Shown here piece after piece: positions 7,958-18,565 of a stretch of DNA of 64,000 nt; within the stretch, counting starts at the first letter, position 1, and the number at the start of each line of letters is the position of its first letter. The DNA comes from Glycocaulis abyssi (GTDB lineage Bacteria; Pseudomonadota; Alphaproteobacteria; Caulobacterales; Maricaulaceae), in contig NZ_CP163421.1 of NCBI RefSeq assembly GCF_041429775.1, positions 310,001-374,000 of the forward strand, in the 5' to 3' direction. Made by a program: the position numbers and the translations under genes. The notes beneath the pieces are model-generated. The model worked only from the letters and a program-made list of their open reading frames with translations. It ran no database searches and was not told the DNA's origin.

Positions 7958-10915
7958 ATGAGCGACGCGACTGCCACCGACACCCGCGACTACAAAGACA
8001 CGCTTTTCCTGCCCGCGACCGATTTTCCGATGCGTGCGGGCCTGCCCCAGAGCGAGCCGAAATGGCTGGAGCGCTGGGAGGCGGCAAAGCTTTACGAACA
8101 GATGCGCGAAACGGCCAAAGGCCGGGAGCTGTTCGTGCTCCATGACGGCCCGCCTTACGCCAACGGGCATATCCACCTTGGCACCGGCATGAACAAGATC
8201 CTGAAGGATTTTGTCGTGCGCACACGGCGTATGGCCGGGTTTGATGCGCCCTACCGTCCAGGCTGGGACTGCCACGGCCTGCCCATCGAGTGGAAGGTGG
8301 AGCAGAGTTTCCGCGCCAAGGGCAAGAAGAAGGACGATGTGCCGGTTGCCGAGTTCCGCAAGGCATGCCGCGACTATGCTGCCGAGTGGATCGATGTGCA
8401 GCGCGCCGAGTTCAAGCGCATGGGCGTGGCCGGTGAGTGGGACGATCCCTACACCACCATGGCGTTTGATGCCGAAGCCGCTATCGTTTCGGAGTTTCTG
8501 AAATTTGTTGACAAGGGCCTCGTTTATCGCGGTTCCTCGCCGGTGATGTGGTCGCCGGTGGAGCAGACGGCTCTGGCCGAAGCCGAGGTGGAGTATCACG
8601 ACAAGGTTTCCACCACGATCTGGGTGAAATTCCCGGTGCGCGGCGTGAAGATGGATGGTTCGGGCATTGCTCCGGGGATGGCAGGCGCAAGCGTGGTCAT
8701 CTGGACGACGACGCCCTGGACGATCCCGGCCAACCGGGCGATCTGCTACTCGAAGAAAATTTCCTACGGGCTTTATGAAGTCGAAGGCGCCGACACCGGC
8801 GCGGACTTCCTGCCCTGGGCGCGCCCCGGCGACAAGCTGATCGTGGCCGATGCGCTGTGGGAAGATGTCGCGAAAGCCGGTTTCATCGTGAAGGCAAAGC
8901 GTCTGGGCGATGCCGATGTGGAGGGGCTGATCTGCTCCCACCCGTTTGCCAAGACCGACAAGTACTGGGATTACCGCGTGCCGTTGCTCGATGGCGATCA
9001 CGTCACCGACGAGCAGGGTACGGGCTTTGTCCACACTGCCCCCGGCCACGGTGCGGAAGACTATGCCGCCTGGATGGCCAACAAGGTCTGGCACGATCCC
9101 AAGGAGCCGATCCCGCACACTGTCGGCCCTGACGGGGCCTATCTGCCGCATATCCCGCTCTTTGCAGGGCTGGAGATCGTGCGCACGGACGGCAAGAAGG
9201 CAGGCCAGGACGGCCCGGCCAACAAGGCTGTGGTTGATACGCTGATCGAGGCGGGCAATCTTCTGGCGCGCGGGCGGCTGGAGCATTCCTATCCGCACTC
9301 CTGGCGCTCGAAGGCTCCGGTCATCTTCCGCAACACCAATCAATGGTTCATCGCCATCGACAAGGATATGGGCGATGGCACGACGCTGCGTCAGCGTGCG
9401 CTGGAGGCCATTGACGCTACCGAATGGACGCCGAAGACAGCGCGCAACCGCATTCATGCCATGGTGTCGGACAGGCCGGACTGGCTGATCTCTCGCCAGC
9501 GCGCCTGGGGCGTGCCGCTGACCATCTTCGTCCACAAGGCGACGGGCGAAATCCTCAATGATGCGGCCGTCAATGCCCGCATCGTGAAAGCGGTGGAATC
9601 TGCGGGCGCGGATGCGTGGTTCGAGGCCGACGCGCAAGACCTGCTGGGCGATCAGTACGACGCGTCGGAGTACGAGCAGGTCACCGACATTCTCGATGTC
9701 TGGTTTGATTCCGGCTCCACCCACGCCTTCGCCCTGCGCGAAGGCGAGTGGCCGGCAGACGTGTACCTGGAAGGCTCCGACCAGCATCGCGGCTGGTTCC
9801 AGTCGAGCCTGCTGGAAAGCTGCGGCACGCGCGGGCGCGCGCCCTACAAGGCCGTCGTGACCCACGGCTTCATTGTCGACGAGAAGGGCATGAAGATGTC
9901 CAAATCGCTCGGCAATGTGCTCGCACCCAATGCGGTGGCGGAGAAGTATGGCGCGGACATTCTGCGCCTCTGGGCGGCCAGCGCCGACTACTCAGGCGAT
10001 CTGCGCATTGGCGAGGCGATCCTGCAATCGGCGGTCGATTCCTACCGCAAGCTCAGGAATACGCTGAAATACCTGCTGGGCGCGCTGGACGGGTTCTCTG
10101 ATGCCGAGCGGGTGGAGCCTGCCGACATGCCCGCTCTGGAGCGCTTCATGCTGCATCGCATGGCAGAGCTCGATGAGACCGTGCGCGCAGCCTATGCGGC
10201 CTATGACTTCAAGCGGGCCTGGTCGGCTTTGTTTAATTTCTGCGTCAATGACCTTTCCGCCTTCTATCTCGATATCCGCAAGGACAGCCTCTATTGCGAC
10301 CGGCCGGATGCGATCCGCCGCAGGGCCGCGCGCACGGTGATGGCCGAGCTGCTGGACCGTCTTGCCCTGTGGATGGCGCCGCTATTGCCCTTCACGATGG
10401 AGGAGGTCTGGGCCTCGCGCTATGGCGACGATGCGCCTTCCGTCCATCTGGAGACGTTCAGGGACACGCCAGACAGCTGGCGGGACGAGACGCGCGCCGA
10501 GCGCTGGCGGACCATCCGCCGTTTGCGCCGGGGCGTGACGGCGGCACTGGAGATCATGCGCCGCGACAAGGTGATCGGCTCCAGCCTGGAGGCTGCGCCG
10601 GAGGTCTATGTCACCGATCCGGCCTACCGTGCCGCGCTGGACGCCGAAGCGCCCGGCGGGGTGGACGATTTCCTCGCCGAGCTGTGCATCACCAGCCAGG
10701 CTCATCTCAAAGACGGGGAGGGGCCTGCGGACGCCTTCCGCACCGAAGACGCGCCGGGCGTCGCCGTGGTCTTCAAGCCGGCTGAGGGCCGCAAATGCGC
10801 CCGCTCCTGGCGGATCACCACCGATGTCGGTTCGGATCCGCGCTATCCGGACCTTTCGGCGCGCGATGCCGACGCGGTGGCCTGGTATGATGCACGCAAG
10901 GGCAATGCCGCATGA
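7958..10915 (+). CDS. ileS: isoleucyl-tRNA synthetase
   Basis: 985 aa class Ia synthetase. [20 protein letters not shown] (HIGH-type motif, about 65-84), the tRNA-editing domain with [13 protein letters not shown], and MKMSKSLGN (KMSKS, about 646-650) are all present, followed by the anticodon-binding and C-terminal domains. It charges tRNA-Ile and edits mischarged valine. Its stop overlaps lspA by 4 nt; ileS-lspA is a widely conserved pair. Confidence 0.97.
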   Translation: MSDATATDTRDYKDTLFLPATDFPMRAGLPQSEPKWLERWEAAKLYEQMRETAKGRELFVLHDGPPYANGHIHLGTGMNKILKDFVVRTRRMAGFDAPYRPGWDCHGLPIEWKVEQSFRAKGKKKDDVPVAEFRKACRDYAAEWIDVQRAEFKRMGVAGEWDDPYTTMAFDAEAAIVSEFLKFVDKGLVYRGSSPVMWSPVEQTALAEAEVEYHDKVSTTIWVKFPVRGVKMDGSGIAPGMAGASVVIWTTTPWTIPANRAICYSKKISYGLYEVEGADTGADFLPWARPGDKLIVADALWEDVAKAGFIVKAKRLGDADVEGLICSHPFAKTDKYWDYRVPLLDGDHVTDEQGTGFVHTAPGHGAEDYAAWMANKVWHDPKEPIPHTVGPDGAYLPHIPLFAGLEIVRTDGKKAGQDGPANKAVVDTLIEAGNLLARGRLEHSYPHSWRSKAPVIFRNTNQWFIAIDKDMGDGTTLRQRALEAIDATEWTPKTARNRIHAMVSDRPDWLISRQRAWGVPLTIFVHKATGEILNDAAVNARIVKAVESAGADAWFEADAQDLLGDQYDASEYEQVTDILDVWFDSGSTHAFALREGEWPADVYLEGSDQHRGWFQSSLLESCGTRGRAPYKAVVTHGFIVDEKGMKMSKSLGNVLAPNAVAEKYGADILRLWAASADYSGDLRIGEAILQSAVDSYRKLRNTLKYLLGALDGFSDAERVEPADMPALERFMLHRMAELDETVRAAYAAYDFKRAWSALFNFCVNDLSAFYLDIRKDSLYCDRPDAIRRRAARTVMAELLDRLALWMAPLLPFTMEEVWASRYGDDAPSVHLETFRDTPDSWRDETRAERWRTIRRLRRGVTAALEIMRRDKVIGSSLEAAPEVYVTDPAYRAALDAEAPGGVDDFLAELCITSQAHLKDGEGPADAFRTEDAPGVAVVFKPAEGRKCARSWRITTDVGSDPRYPDLSARDADAVAWYDARKGNAA

Positions 10916-11457
10916 GCGCGCTCGCCCGCTATATCCCGTCCAACCGGCTCGCCGCGATAGGCGCAGGGCTTGCCGTGCTGGTGATCGTGCTCGATCAGGC
11001 GTCCAAGCTGTGGGTGCTGCACGGGCTTGGCTTCATGGAAGGCGGGGCGGGTACGCGGATTGAGGTGCTCGATCCCTGGTTCAACCTCACCATGGTGTGG
11101 AATAGGGGTGTCAGCTTTGGCCTGTTTGCGGCGGAAAGCCTGTGGACGCGGCTTTTGCTCATCGGCTTCTCGCTGGCGATAGCGGGCGTAATTGCCTTCT
11201 GGCTGACGCGCGCCGAGCGCAAGCTGCAGGCGCTGGCCTTTGGCCTCATCATTGGCGGGGCCATCGGCAATGTCATTGACCGCATCGCCTATGGCGCGGT
11301 GGCGGACTTTCTGGACTTTTCCGGCCTGTGGTTTCCCTACGTGTTCAACGTGGCTGACGCGGCCATTTCGGTGGGTGTCGCCGGGCTGGTGCTGGACGTC
11401 ATCGTGCATGGCAGTGAGCGCAAGCCCGCCACACCGGCAGACGGGATGTCAGATTAA
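10912..11457 (+). CDS. lspA: lipoprotein signal peptidase (signal peptidase II)
   Basis: 181 aa inner-membrane aspartyl protease with four TM segments. The catalytic dyad sits in [15 protein letters not shown] (Asp123) and FNVADAAIS (Asp149). It cleaves prolipoproteins after diacylglycerol addition. Several likely substrates with lipoboxes are encoded in this window (BamF, MsrB, the parvulin and the M28 peptidase). The ATGA overlap couples it to ileS. Confidence 0.95.
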   Translation: MSALARYIPSNRLAAIGAGLAVLVIVLDQASKLWVLHGLGFMEGGAGTRIEVLDPWFNLTMVWNRGVSFGLFAAESLWTRLLLIGFSLAIAGVIAFWLTRAERKLQALAFGLIIGGAIGNVIDRIAYGAVADFLDFSGLWFPYVFNVADAAISVGVAGLVLDVIVHGSERKPATPADGMSD

Positions 11458-11551
11458 ACTATCCTCATCCCTGCCGCTAAGGGTGGCGTTCCCCGCCAAG
11501 CCTCTGTTAGAAGTAAACAAGAGTTTTCCAGTTTCAGGAGCGTCTTGATCC

Positions 11552-12091
11552 ATGCGCATCCAAAATATTCTTGCTGTGGCTGCGATGACCCTTGTCGGGG
11601 CGAGCGCCTGCACGTCTGGCGTCCGTCAGGCTCTGGGTACGGAGCGCACCGCGCCGGACGAGTTCCGCGTCGTGACCATCGCGCCGCTGACCGTGCCGCC
11701 GGAATACTCTCTGCGCCCGCCGGCCCCCGGCCAGCTGCGCCCTGAAGATATCTTCCCGGATCAGCAGGCGCGCCGCGCCCTGTTTGGTGACTTCTCTTCA
11801 GAGAATGCCAGCCGTGGCGAGATCCTTCTGGCCGCCCGCGCCGGCGGTGCGGATGCCAACCCGAATGTGCGCGCGCTCATCGATGGTGAGACGGCGGCTG
11901 TCGTCCGGAAGAATGAAGGCTTCGCTGACCGGCTGATTTTCTGGCGGTCGGAAACCATGGTGCCCGGCGCCGACCGTGCAACGCCCATTGATGTGGACGA
12001 AGAGCGCCGCCGTATCGCGGAAGTGACCGGCGGCGGTGATGTGACCATCGTGCGTCCGCGCCGTTCAGGCCGGAAGCTGCCGGGGCTTTAG
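11552..12091 (+). CDS. bamF: DUF3035 lipoprotein, BamF-type subunit of the outer-membrane assembly machine
   Basis: 179 aa. The signal sequence ends in a lipobox-like GASAC (Cys about 20). The mature part starts APDEFRVVTIAPLTVPPEYS, then LRPPAPG, the signature of the DUF3035 family assigned as BamF in alphaproteobacteria. It would be an outer-membrane lipoprotein partner of BamA. It stands alone between lspA and a strong terminator. The family assignment is from memory of the motif. Confidence 0.75.
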   Translation: MRIQNILAVAAMTLVGASACTSGVRQALGTERTAPDEFRVVTIAPLTVPPEYSLRPPAPGQLRPEDIFPDQQARRALFGDFSSENASRGEILLAARAGGADANPNVRALIDGETAAVVRKNEGFADRLIFWRSETMVPGADRATPIDVDEERRRIAEVTGGGDVTIVRPRRSGRKLPGL

Positions 12092-12117
12092 GGCTCACCA
12101 CTACCAGCCAGTGAATT

Positions 12118-12149
12118 GAAAGCCCCGGATGGCAACATCCGGGGTTTTT
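12118..12149 (+). terminator. intrinsic terminator after bamF
   Basis: CCCCGGATG-GCAA-CATCCGGGG followed by TTTTTG. The same stem with a different loop recurs at 17412-17447. Confidence 0.88.
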
Positions 12150-12160
12150 GCTGCAAGACA

Positions 12161-12226
12161 GTGAACCCCCGGAAGCCCGATGGGCTATCCGGGGCCTCTA
12201 TCCGCTTCTCCTGCACAAGGTCCCGG
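12161..12226. repeat. dispersed hairpin repeat, copy 1
   Basis: Begins GTGAACCCCCGGA, closes the stem with TCCGGGG, then CTCT.TCCGCTTCTCCTGCAC and AAGGTCCCGG. A second copy lies at 25527-25594. Both sit just outside the 3' end of a minus-strand gene (the MarR-type gene here, secA there). They may act as transcription-ending or mRNA-stabilising structures. Confidence 0.6.
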
Positions 12227-12233
12227 CTCTGCG

Positions 12234-12671
12234 CTACCCCGCCTCGTCCATGTTCAGCCGGCCGAGCAGATCGTGCAGCCGGTCAGCATCCTCTTCACCC
12301 AGACGCTCGGCCAGCTCGCCATTGATCTCGCGCAATATCTGATCGGCCTTGATGGCAAGCTCGCGCCCCGCTTCGGTCAGGGTGACGATAGCACCCCTCT
12401 TGTCGGCCGAATCCTGGCTACGCGTAACAAGACCGGCTGCCTCCATGCGCGTGACAAGGCCGGTAACGGCAGGCGCGCCCAGCGCCAGCGTCTCGGAGAT
12501 CGCGCCCATGCGCCGTTCACCGCGCCGCATCAGCAGGAACAGGACGGCAGATTGCGCTGCTGTTACGCCCGCCTCACTGCGCAGGCGCGCATCGGCCTGC
12601 CGGTGCAGCCGCCGGGCGGTGATTTCCAGCAAGAGATATAGCCGCCGATCAACGGCGCGAGCGCGTGCCAT
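12234..12671 (-). CDS. MarR-family transcriptional regulator
   Basis: 145 aa winged-helix protein. GVTAAQSAVLFLLMRRGERR, MGAISETLALGAPAVTGLVTRMEAAGLV (recognition helix) and RSQDSADKRGAIVTLTEAG (wing) are the usual MarR blocks. It is likely a dimeric repressor. AGGGG lies just before the ATG. The nearest gene is the methyltransferase immediately upstream on the same strand; the effector and target are unknown. Confidence 0.85.
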   Translation of the reverse strand: MARARAVDRRLYLLLEITARRLHRQADARLRSEAGVTAAQSAVLFLLMRRGERRMGAISETLALGAPAVTGLVTRMEAAGLVTRSQDSADKRGAIVTLTEAGRELAIKADQILREINGELAERLGEEDADRLHDLLGRLNMDEAG

Positions 12672-12709
12672 GTCCCCTGATGGCTTGATTCAACGCCTTT
12701 TGGGAAGAA

Positions 12710-13357
12710 CTAGCCGGTAAATCGCCAGACGCGGGCAAGGCGCACATCGCGGTCTTCCAGATCCCGGCTGACCGGCGTGTCATAGCGCGCCAGCGGCTCC
12801 AGCTTTTCCTTTGGCAGGAAATGGCGCCCCGGATCACCGATCAGCACCACACAGCCGCGCTGGTGCAGGCTTTGCAGCCAGTCTGCGATGCGCTGTGCGC
12901 CGGGGCCTTCGTAGAACACATCCCCGGCCAGCACGACATCCCAGCCCCTGTCGATGCCGACCAGATCGGCTTTCTCGGCCTGAACCGTCACGCTGTTCAG
13001 CGCGGCATTGGCGAGAATCGCCTCGACGGCAAACGCGTCTATCTCGCTGGCGTCCACGTGTGCGGCGCCTGCCCTGGCCGCGCCAATGCCCGCAATGCCG
13101 CAACCGCTGGCAAAGTCCAGCACATGCCTGCCCGTCACGAGGGCGGAATTGTCCATCAGATAGCGCGCCAGCGCCTGCCCGCCTGCCCACGCAAATGCCC
13201 AGAAGGGCGGTGGCAGGCCGGCCTCACCCAGCGCTTCTTCGGTCTGCTGCCAGATGGCTATGGTCTCATCGGCCAGATGAAAGCGCAGCTCCGGCGTCAG
13301 CGGCGCGGAGGCGATGCGTGTGTGGGCGGCGATGAAGGATTGCGGATCGGCTATCAT
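12710..13357 (-). CDS. protein lysine methyltransferase, ETFB-methyltransferase-like
   Basis: 215 aa seven-beta-strand methyltransferase. The SAM motif is HVLDFASGCGIAGIGAARAG, and the post-strand-4 motif DVFYE is typical of METTL20/ETFB-lysine methyltransferases and their alphaproteobacterial homologues. PPFWAFAWAGGQALARYL is the conserved N-terminal segment. The predicted substrate is the beta subunit of electron-transfer flavoprotein, inferred only from family resemblance. Confidence 0.72.
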   Translation of the reverse strand: MIADPQSFIAAHTRIASAPLTPELRFHLADETIAIWQQTEEALGEAGLPPPFWAFAWAGGQALARYLMDNSALVTGRHVLDFASGCGIAGIGAARAGAAHVDASEIDAFAVEAILANAALNSVTVQAEKADLVGIDRGWDVVLAGDVFYEGPGAQRIADWLQSLHQRGCVVLIGDPGRHFLPKEKLEPLARYDTPVSRDLEDRDVRLARVWRFTG

Positions 13358-13397
13358 GCCTGCCGTCTAACCCCGCGCGAGGCGCTGCGCCAGCGGG

Positions 13398-13898
13398 CTA
13401 TGCGTCTCCGGCAGGAATGAAGCGCAGCGCAATGCCGTTATTGCACCAGCGCTGGCCGGTGGGATGTGGGCCATCCTCGAACACATGGCCCTGATGCCCG
13501 CCACAGCGTGCGCAATGATATTCGGTGCGCGGCGTCCAGATACGATAGTCTGGCTTTGTGTTCACCGCCCCGTCCAGCGGTTGCCAGAAGCTCGGCCAGC
13601 CGGTGCCGGATTCGTATTTGGTTTCAGAGGAAAAGAGCGGCAGGCCGCATCCGGCGCAGGCATAAATGCCCTCACGGGTCTCGTCGTTCAGCGGGGAGGA
13701 GCCGGGCCGCTCGGTGCCTTCGCGGCGCAGCACGTTGAACTCTGCAGGGCTCAGACGCTCGCGCCACTGCGCTTCTGTCAGGCTGGCCCAGTCAATGCCG
13801 TCCTCGCTGGCGGGTGGCGTGCTGGCAGAGCCTGTGTTGGACGGCCCGCAGGCCGCCAGCGATATGCCGGAGAGAAGGGCAAGGCGGCGCGTCAGCAT
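13398..13898 (-). CDS. msrB: peptide-methionine (R)-S-oxide reductase, exported lipoprotein form
   Basis: 166 aa from ATG 13898, which has GGAG 7 nt upstream; a longer form starts at 13922. The leader MLTRRLALLSGISLAAC ends in a lipobox (LAAC). The mature domain has two zinc CxxC pairs (CAGC, CARC), the fold motifs ESGTGWPSFWQP and GGHQGHVFEDGP, and the catalytic Cys in RWCNN. It reduces methionine-R-sulfoxide in envelope proteins. The double Arg in the leader could also suit Tat export. Confidence 0.88.
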   Translation of the reverse strand: MLTRRLALLSGISLAACGPSNTGSASTPPASEDGIDWASLTEAQWRERLSPAEFNVLRREGTERPGSSPLNDETREGIYACAGCGLPLFSSETKYESGTGWPSFWQPLDGAVNTKPDYRIWTPRTEYHCARCGGHQGHVFEDGPHPTGQRWCNNGIALRFIPAGDA

Positions 13899-13970
13899 GG
13901 TGGAGCTCCATTGATCGCTCATTCTACCATGTAGTTCGCACCAGCGGCGCCGCCAGTTACGTGCCGCCCA

Positions 13971-14921
13971 TCACATCGGCGCGAGTGCACCCAGCAGCAG
14001 GGCCGCCAGCAGGATCAGGCCCGCCTCGCGGTTGGATTTGAAATGGGCAAGGCAGGCCGGGCCGTCATCGGGGCGGAAGCGCGAAGCCTGCCATACGAGG
14101 TGCACCGCATAGGCGGCAAAGACCGGCGCAAACACCAGCCCGGCACCGGCCTTGATGGCGGCCAGAGCGGTGAGCACAAGCGAAGCGCCGTATATGGCAC
14201 CGACTGCCGGCCCGATGGCATGGCCCAGCACGCGGGCGGAGGATTTGACGCCTACAAGCGCATCGTCCTCCATGTCCTGGCAGGCGTAGATCGTGTCATA
14301 GCCCAGCGTCCACAGGGCGGCGGCGGCATAGAGCAGGCCGGCGGCGATCCAGTCCGTGCCGCCGAGCGCCGCATACCCCACCAGCACGCCCCAGTTGAAG
14401 GTGAGGCCCAGCCATACCTGCGGCCACCAGGTGATGCGCTTCATAAACGGATAGGCGGCCACCAGCAGCAATGCCGCCAGAGCAATACCGATTGCCATGA
14501 GCGGCAGGAACACGAGCACCAGAGCGCCCACTGCGCACTGAGCGGCCAGAAAGATGAGCGCCTGCTTTACGGTGACAGTACCGGCGGCCAGCGGACGGTC
14601 GGCCGTGCGCGCCACCTTGGCATCAAGATCGCGGTCGGCAATGTCGTTCCAGGTGCAGCCCGCTCCGCGCATCGCAATCGCACCGATGGCAAACAGGGCC
14701 GCATATCCGGCCATGGTCGAGCTCACGCCCGTCTCGATAGCCACCAGCGCCAGCCCCTGGAAGCAGGGAATCGCCAGCAGCCAGAAGCCTATCGGCCGGT
14801 CATAGCGGGCAAGACGCAAGTATGGCCGCCAGCTTTCCGGCGCGCGGTCCACAAAGGTGCGCGGGATGGAATCGGCGACGCGGCGGTCGCGCGCCTTGTT
14901 GTGGGGGCTTTTCGCGTTCAT
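13971..14921 (-). CDS. ubiA: 4-hydroxybenzoate polyprenyltransferase
   Basis: 316 aa, polytopic. The two Asp-rich prenyl-diphosphate sites are present: NDIADRDLDAKVARTADRPL and DTIYACQDMEDDALVGVKSS. It attaches the polyprenyl tail to 4-hydroxybenzoate in ubiquinone synthesis at the inner membrane. It is divergent from rsmE with about 83 nt between starts. This is not the heme A/O enzyme; that paralogue is ctaB at 46160. Confidence 0.93.
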   Translation of the reverse strand: MNAKSPHNKARDRRVADSIPRTFVDRAPESWRPYLRLARYDRPIGFWLLAIPCFQGLALVAIETGVSSTMAGYAALFAIGAIAMRGAGCTWNDIADRDLDAKVARTADRPLAAGTVTVKQALIFLAAQCAVGALVLVFLPLMAIGIALAALLLVAAYPFMKRITWWPQVWLGLTFNWGVLVGYAALGGTDWIAAGLLYAAAALWTLGYDTIYACQDMEDDALVGVKSSARVLGHAIGPAVGAIYGASLVLTALAAIKAGAGLVFAPVFAAYAVHLVWQASRFRPDDGPACLAHFKSNREAGLILLAALLLGALAPM

Positions 14922-15004
14922 GCCCGACTAGTTATCGCGCCGGATGCCTGCCGCATAGCCCTTGACGCTTGGCGTATGGACGCACCGGCGCTAGAGGGGA
15001 GGTC

Positions 15005-15772
15005 ATGGTCACCACACCCCGCCTTTTTGTCGATGCGCCGCTTAGCGAAAGTGCTGAGCTGATCCTGCCGCGCGAGCAGGCGCACTATCTCGTCAATGTG
15101 ATGCGCCGGGAGGCCGGTTCGCCCGTGCGCGTCTTCAACGGGCGTGATGGAGAATGGCAGGCAAAAGTCGCCGACGCTTCGCGCAAGGGCGCGTCCCTGC
15201 AGGTGGAGACCCGTCTGCGAGAGCAGATCGGCGTGCCGCCTTTGCGCCTGTGTTTTGCGCCGGTGAAGAAGGCGCGCACCGATTTCATCGTCGAGAAGGC
15301 GACCGAGCTGGGCGTGGCGCGGATCCAGCCCGTCATTACCCGCCGCACCCAGTCCGAGCGCGTGCGTACCGACCGCCTGCTCGCCCTTGCCACCGAAGCG
15401 GCTGAACAGACCGAGCGGCTCTGCCTGCCGGAAATGTCAGAGCCGGTGACGCTGGAGCGCCTGCTGGCGGACTGGCCGGACGGCGAGCGCCTGATCTTCT
15501 GCGATGAGGCAGGGGACGGCGAGGGTGCCTGGGGCGGGCCGGAAGGCCGCGCGCGGCCCATGGCGGACATGCTGGGGGCCGAGACTGGTCCCGCTGGCCC
15601 GTGGTCCATCCTCATCGGCCCGGAGGGCGGATTTGACGAAGCGGAGAGGGCGCATCTGCGTTCCCTGCCCTATGTGCGCGCCGTCACGCTGGGCCCGCGC
15701 ATATTGCGCGCTGACACGGCAGCGGTGGCGGCGCTCACGCTCTGGCAGGCGGCGCTGGGGGATTGGCGTTGA
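15005..15772 (+). CDS. rsmE: 16S rRNA (uracil(1498)-N3)-methyltransferase
   Basis: 255 aa SPOUT methyltransferase. The start is ATG 15005, with GGGGAGG just upstream. [33 protein letters not shown] and [20 protein letters not shown] are the RsmE-defining motifs (deep-trefoil-knot SAM site). It methylates U1498 in the 30S decoding region. It lies 127 nt before gshA. Confidence 0.93.
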   Translation: MVTTPRLFVDAPLSESAELILPREQAHYLVNVMRREAGSPVRVFNGRDGEWQAKVADASRKGASLQVETRLREQIGVPPLRLCFAPVKKARTDFIVEKATELGVARIQPVITRRTQSERVRTDRLLALATEAAEQTERLCLPEMSEPVTLERLLADWPDGERLIFCDEAGDGEGAWGGPEGRARPMADMLGAETGPAGPWSILIGPEGGFDEAERAHLRSLPYVRAVTLGPRILRADTAAVAALTLWQAALGDWR

Positions 15773-15899
15773 TGCAGTTGCAATCGCTCGCGATCCGCCC
15801 CGCGCGGGTAAAATAACGGCAGGCTGGCTCTTGCCGCGCACAAAAAGCCTTCATAAGTCATGCAAACCTAACAAACCGGCGGGAGGCCAGCGAGGCGAT

Positions 15900-17273
15900 A
15901 TGAGCGGCACCTACACGCCCGGCGGCGAAGGCCCCCCCATTGAATCGAAAGACCAGCTGATCGCCCATCTCGCTTCCGGCGAGAAGCCGCGCGAGAGCTG
16001 GCGCATCGGCACCGAGCACGAGAAGTTCGGCTTTACGCTGGAGGGCCATCGCCCGCTTGCCTATGACGGCGACGGGCCGACCGTGCGCAAGATGCTCGAA
16101 GGTCTTACCCGGTTTGGCTGGGAGGTGATCGAGGAGAACGGCAAGCCGGTGGCGCTCAAACGCAATGGCGCATCGGTCACGCTGGAGCCGGGCGGGCAGT
16201 TCGAGCTATCCGGCGCGCCGCTCGAAACGCTCCACCAGACCTGCGCTGAGGTGAACGGGCACCTGAGAGAAGTGCGCGAAGTGGCCGACGAGATCGGCGC
16301 CGGTTTCCTGGGGCTGGGATTCTCGCCGAAATGGTCTCTGGAAGAGACCCCGATGATGCCGAAAGACCGCTACAACATAATGAAGGCTTATATGCCCAAG
16401 GTCGGCGGGCTGGGCCACCAGATGATGTTCCGCTCCTGCACCGTGCAGACCAATCTCGATTTTTCCTCAGAGGCCGATATGCGCGCGAAATTCCGCGCCT
16501 CCATGGCCCTGCAGCCCATCGCCACCGCGCTGTTTGCCAACTCGCCCTTCGCCGATGGCCGCCCGAACGGCTTTGTCTCCTACCGCGCCCATGTCTGGAC
16601 CGATGTGGACCCGGACCGCACCGGCATCCTCCAGTTCGTGTTCGATGAGGGCTTTTCCTACGAGCACTATGTCGACTGGGCGCTCGATGCGCCGATGTAT
16701 TTCGTCAAGCGCGAGGGGCGTTTTCTCGATGCGTCGGGGCAGTCTTTCCGCGATTTCCTCAAAGGCAAGCTGCCGGCCCTGCCGGGTGAGCTGCCCGTCA
16801 TGGGCGACTGGGAGGATCACCTCTCCACGCTTTTCCCTGAGGTGCGCCTGAAGACCTTCCTGGAACAGCGCGGCGCCGATGGCGGGCCATGGAACAGTCT
16901 GTGTGCGCTGCCCGCGCTCTGGGTGGGCCTGCTCTATGACGATACCGCCCTCAACGCTGCGCTGGACCTTGTGAAGGACTGGACGGCGGAGGAGCGCGTG
17001 GCCCTGCGCCTCGGCGCGGCCCATTGCGGGCTGAAGACCGCTTTCCGCCGCGGTAAGATGCAGGACCTCGCCAAGGAGGTGCTGGCCATCGCCCGCTCGG
17101 GCCTTAAAGCGCGCGCCCGCCTCAACCATCATGGCGAGCACGAGGCGGTCTTCCTTGATGATCTCGATGAGATCGCGGCCAGCGGCATCACGCCGGCTGA
17201 ACGCCTGCTGGCGCTCTATAACGGGCCGTGGGGCGGGTCCGTGGAGCCGATCTTTAAAGAGGCGGCTTACTAG
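15900..17273 (+). CDS. gshA: glutamate-cysteine ligase
   Basis: 457 aa from ATG 15900 (GCGAGG just upstream). This is the plant/alphaproteobacterial GCL class: [33 protein letters not shown] and [20 protein letters not shown] are characteristic. It makes gamma-glutamylcysteine, the first step of glutathione synthesis, consistent with the GST and glutaredoxin genes in the window. The 39-bp repeat and a strong terminator follow it. Confidence 0.92.
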   Translation: MSGTYTPGGEGPPIESKDQLIAHLASGEKPRESWRIGTEHEKFGFTLEGHRPLAYDGDGPTVRKMLEGLTRFGWEVIEENGKPVALKRNGASVTLEPGGQFELSGAPLETLHQTCAEVNGHLREVREVADEIGAGFLGLGFSPKWSLEETPMMPKDRYNIMKAYMPKVGGLGHQMMFRSCTVQTNLDFSSEADMRAKFRASMALQPIATALFANSPFADGRPNGFVSYRAHVWTDVDPDRTGILQFVFDEGFSYEHYVDWALDAPMYFVKREGRFLDASGQSFRDFLKGKLPALPGELPVMGDWEDHLSTLFPEVRLKTFLEQRGADGGPWNSLCALPALWVGLLYDDTALNAALDLVKDWTAEERVALRLGAAHCGLKTAFRRGKMQDLAKEVLAIARSGLKARARLNHHGEHEAVFLDDLDEIAASGITPAERLLALYNGPWGGSVEPIFKEAAY

Positions 17274-17329
17274 AACTTTCAGCTGCGCGTTTCACCGGCG
17301 TAAGCCGGTGCCCAGTCTTATTTCCTTGA

Positions 17330-17368
17330 GGCTCGCACGCGCGTTTGCGCTTGCGGCGCTGCGCGCCG
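17330..17368. repeat. 39-bp dispersed repeat, copy 2
   Basis: Matches 1803-1841 at 36 of 39 positions, same orientation. It lies between gshA and the terminator. Just upstream, 17292-17310 holds an ACCGGCGTAAGCCGGT hairpin. Confidence 0.6.
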
Positions 17369-17411
17369 ACTGGACCCCGACTTGCGTCGGGGAAACGCAA
17401 AATTGGTGAAC

Positions 17412-17447
17412 AAAAAAACCCCGGATGGTGCCATCCGGGGTTTTCGC
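17412..17447. terminator. bidirectional terminator between gshA and the deoxyhypusine-synthase-like gene
   Basis: AAAAAAA, then CCCCGGATG-GTGC-CATCCGGGG, then TTTTCG. An A-run and a T-run flank the stem, so it serves both converging genes. Confidence 0.88.
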
Positions 17448-17497
17448 GTTCTGGAGAGCGGCCCCGGGTCTCGCAAGCTCGCCCGGGGTTTCAGCGC

Positions 17498-18544
17498 CTA
17501 ATCCTCAAACATGTCCGCAAAGCGCCGGCGCGGACGGTTTTTCCACGCGCCGCGATGGAACACGTCCGACACGATGACCGGGGCCACGGTGGTCGCTTCG
17601 GCATAGACCATCTGCTCCAGCGTGACATCGACCTTGCCCCAGGAGCAGGCCTCTTTCAGCGTGGAGGACGAGCACGCACCATCGCGCACATCGGCAACCG
17701 TGATCTGCACGGCGTATTCGTGCATCGGCACTTCGTGGCCGAGGATTTCGGCGCAGACAACAGTATCCTGCGCGAAATTTTTCGGCACGCCGCCGCCGAC
17801 CATGAACAGGCCCGTCTTGCCGGCCTTGATCTTGATGTCGGTCAGCTCGCGGAAATCGGCCACGGCGTCGATGGCGAGATAGGGCTTGTTCGCCTTCATG
17901 CGCTCGACCTGGTGCTTGACGAGGCCAAAGCCCGCCGAGCAGTCGGCAAAGGCCGGCACGAAGATCGGGACGCCGTGACGATAGCACTCCTCGATGAGGG
18001 AGCCCTCTTTCTTGGCGTTGCCATCGGCCAGCCACTTGCCCATCGCCTTGATGAAGGCACGGCTGGAGATGGGCTTGGGATCGAGCGAGTTGGCGATATC
18101 ACCGATCGTGTGATCGGTGGTCTGCAGCTCTTCCTCGTCGATATAGGTGTCGTAGATCCGGTCGATATAGAGATCGCGCAAGACCCGGTCGTCCGGGATC
18201 TCCTTGGCCTGGTAGTGCTTGAAGCCCAGCGCCTCGAAGAAATCCATGTCCACGATGGACGCGCCGGTGGCCACGATCGCATCGACCATGTTGTTGCGCA
18301 CCATGTCGCGCCACACATGCATGCAGCCGCCTGCGCTGGTCGAGCCGGCGAGGGTGAGGATGACCGAGCAGTCCTTGTCGGCCACGGCCGCCTGCAGGAT
18401 GCGGGCAGCGCGCGCGGCATCGCGGCTGGAGAAGCTCATCTTCTCCCACGCATCGATGATGACGCGGCCATCAAAGCTCGCAATATCGATATGCTCGACC
18501 GGGCTGGCCAGCAGCTCGGCCTTACGATTGGAATTATCTGTCAT
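17498..18544 (-). CDS. deoxyhypusine synthase-like protein (probable polyamine aminobutyl-transferase)
   Basis: 348 aa, the full length of the deoxyhypusine synthase family. The NAD-fold motifs LAGSTSAGGCMHVWR and FMVGGGVPKNF and the active-site block EACSWGKVDV, with the catalytic Lys, are retained. Bacteria lack eIF5A, so the aminobutyl acceptor is more likely a polyamine such as putrescine (homospermidine synthesis). This is supported by the ornithine decarboxylase gene directly upstream on the same strand, 21 nt away. The exact reaction is inferred. Confidence 0.8.
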   Translation of the reverse strand: MTDNSNRKAELLASPVEHIDIASFDGRVIIDAWEKMSFSSRDAARAARILQAAVADKDCSVILTLAGSTSAGGCMHVWRDMVRNNMVDAIVATGASIVDMDFFEALGFKHYQAKEIPDDRVLRDLYIDRIYDTYIDEEELQTTDHTIGDIANSLDPKPISSRAFIKAMGKWLADGNAKKEGSLIEECYRHGVPIFVPAFADCSAGFGLVKHQVERMKANKPYLAIDAVADFRELTDIKIKAGKTGLFMVGGGVPKNFAQDTVVCAEILGHEVPMHEYAVQITVADVRDGACSSSTLKEACSWGKVDVTLEQMVYAEATTVAPVIVSDVFHRGAWKNRPRRRFADMFED

Positions 18545-18565
18545 TTTCTTCTCTTGGTGACGTTC

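Noticed and set aside
7892-9865. A 657-codon minus-strand open frame
   Set aside because: Fully antisense to ileS, with no recognisable motif; a high-GC shadow.
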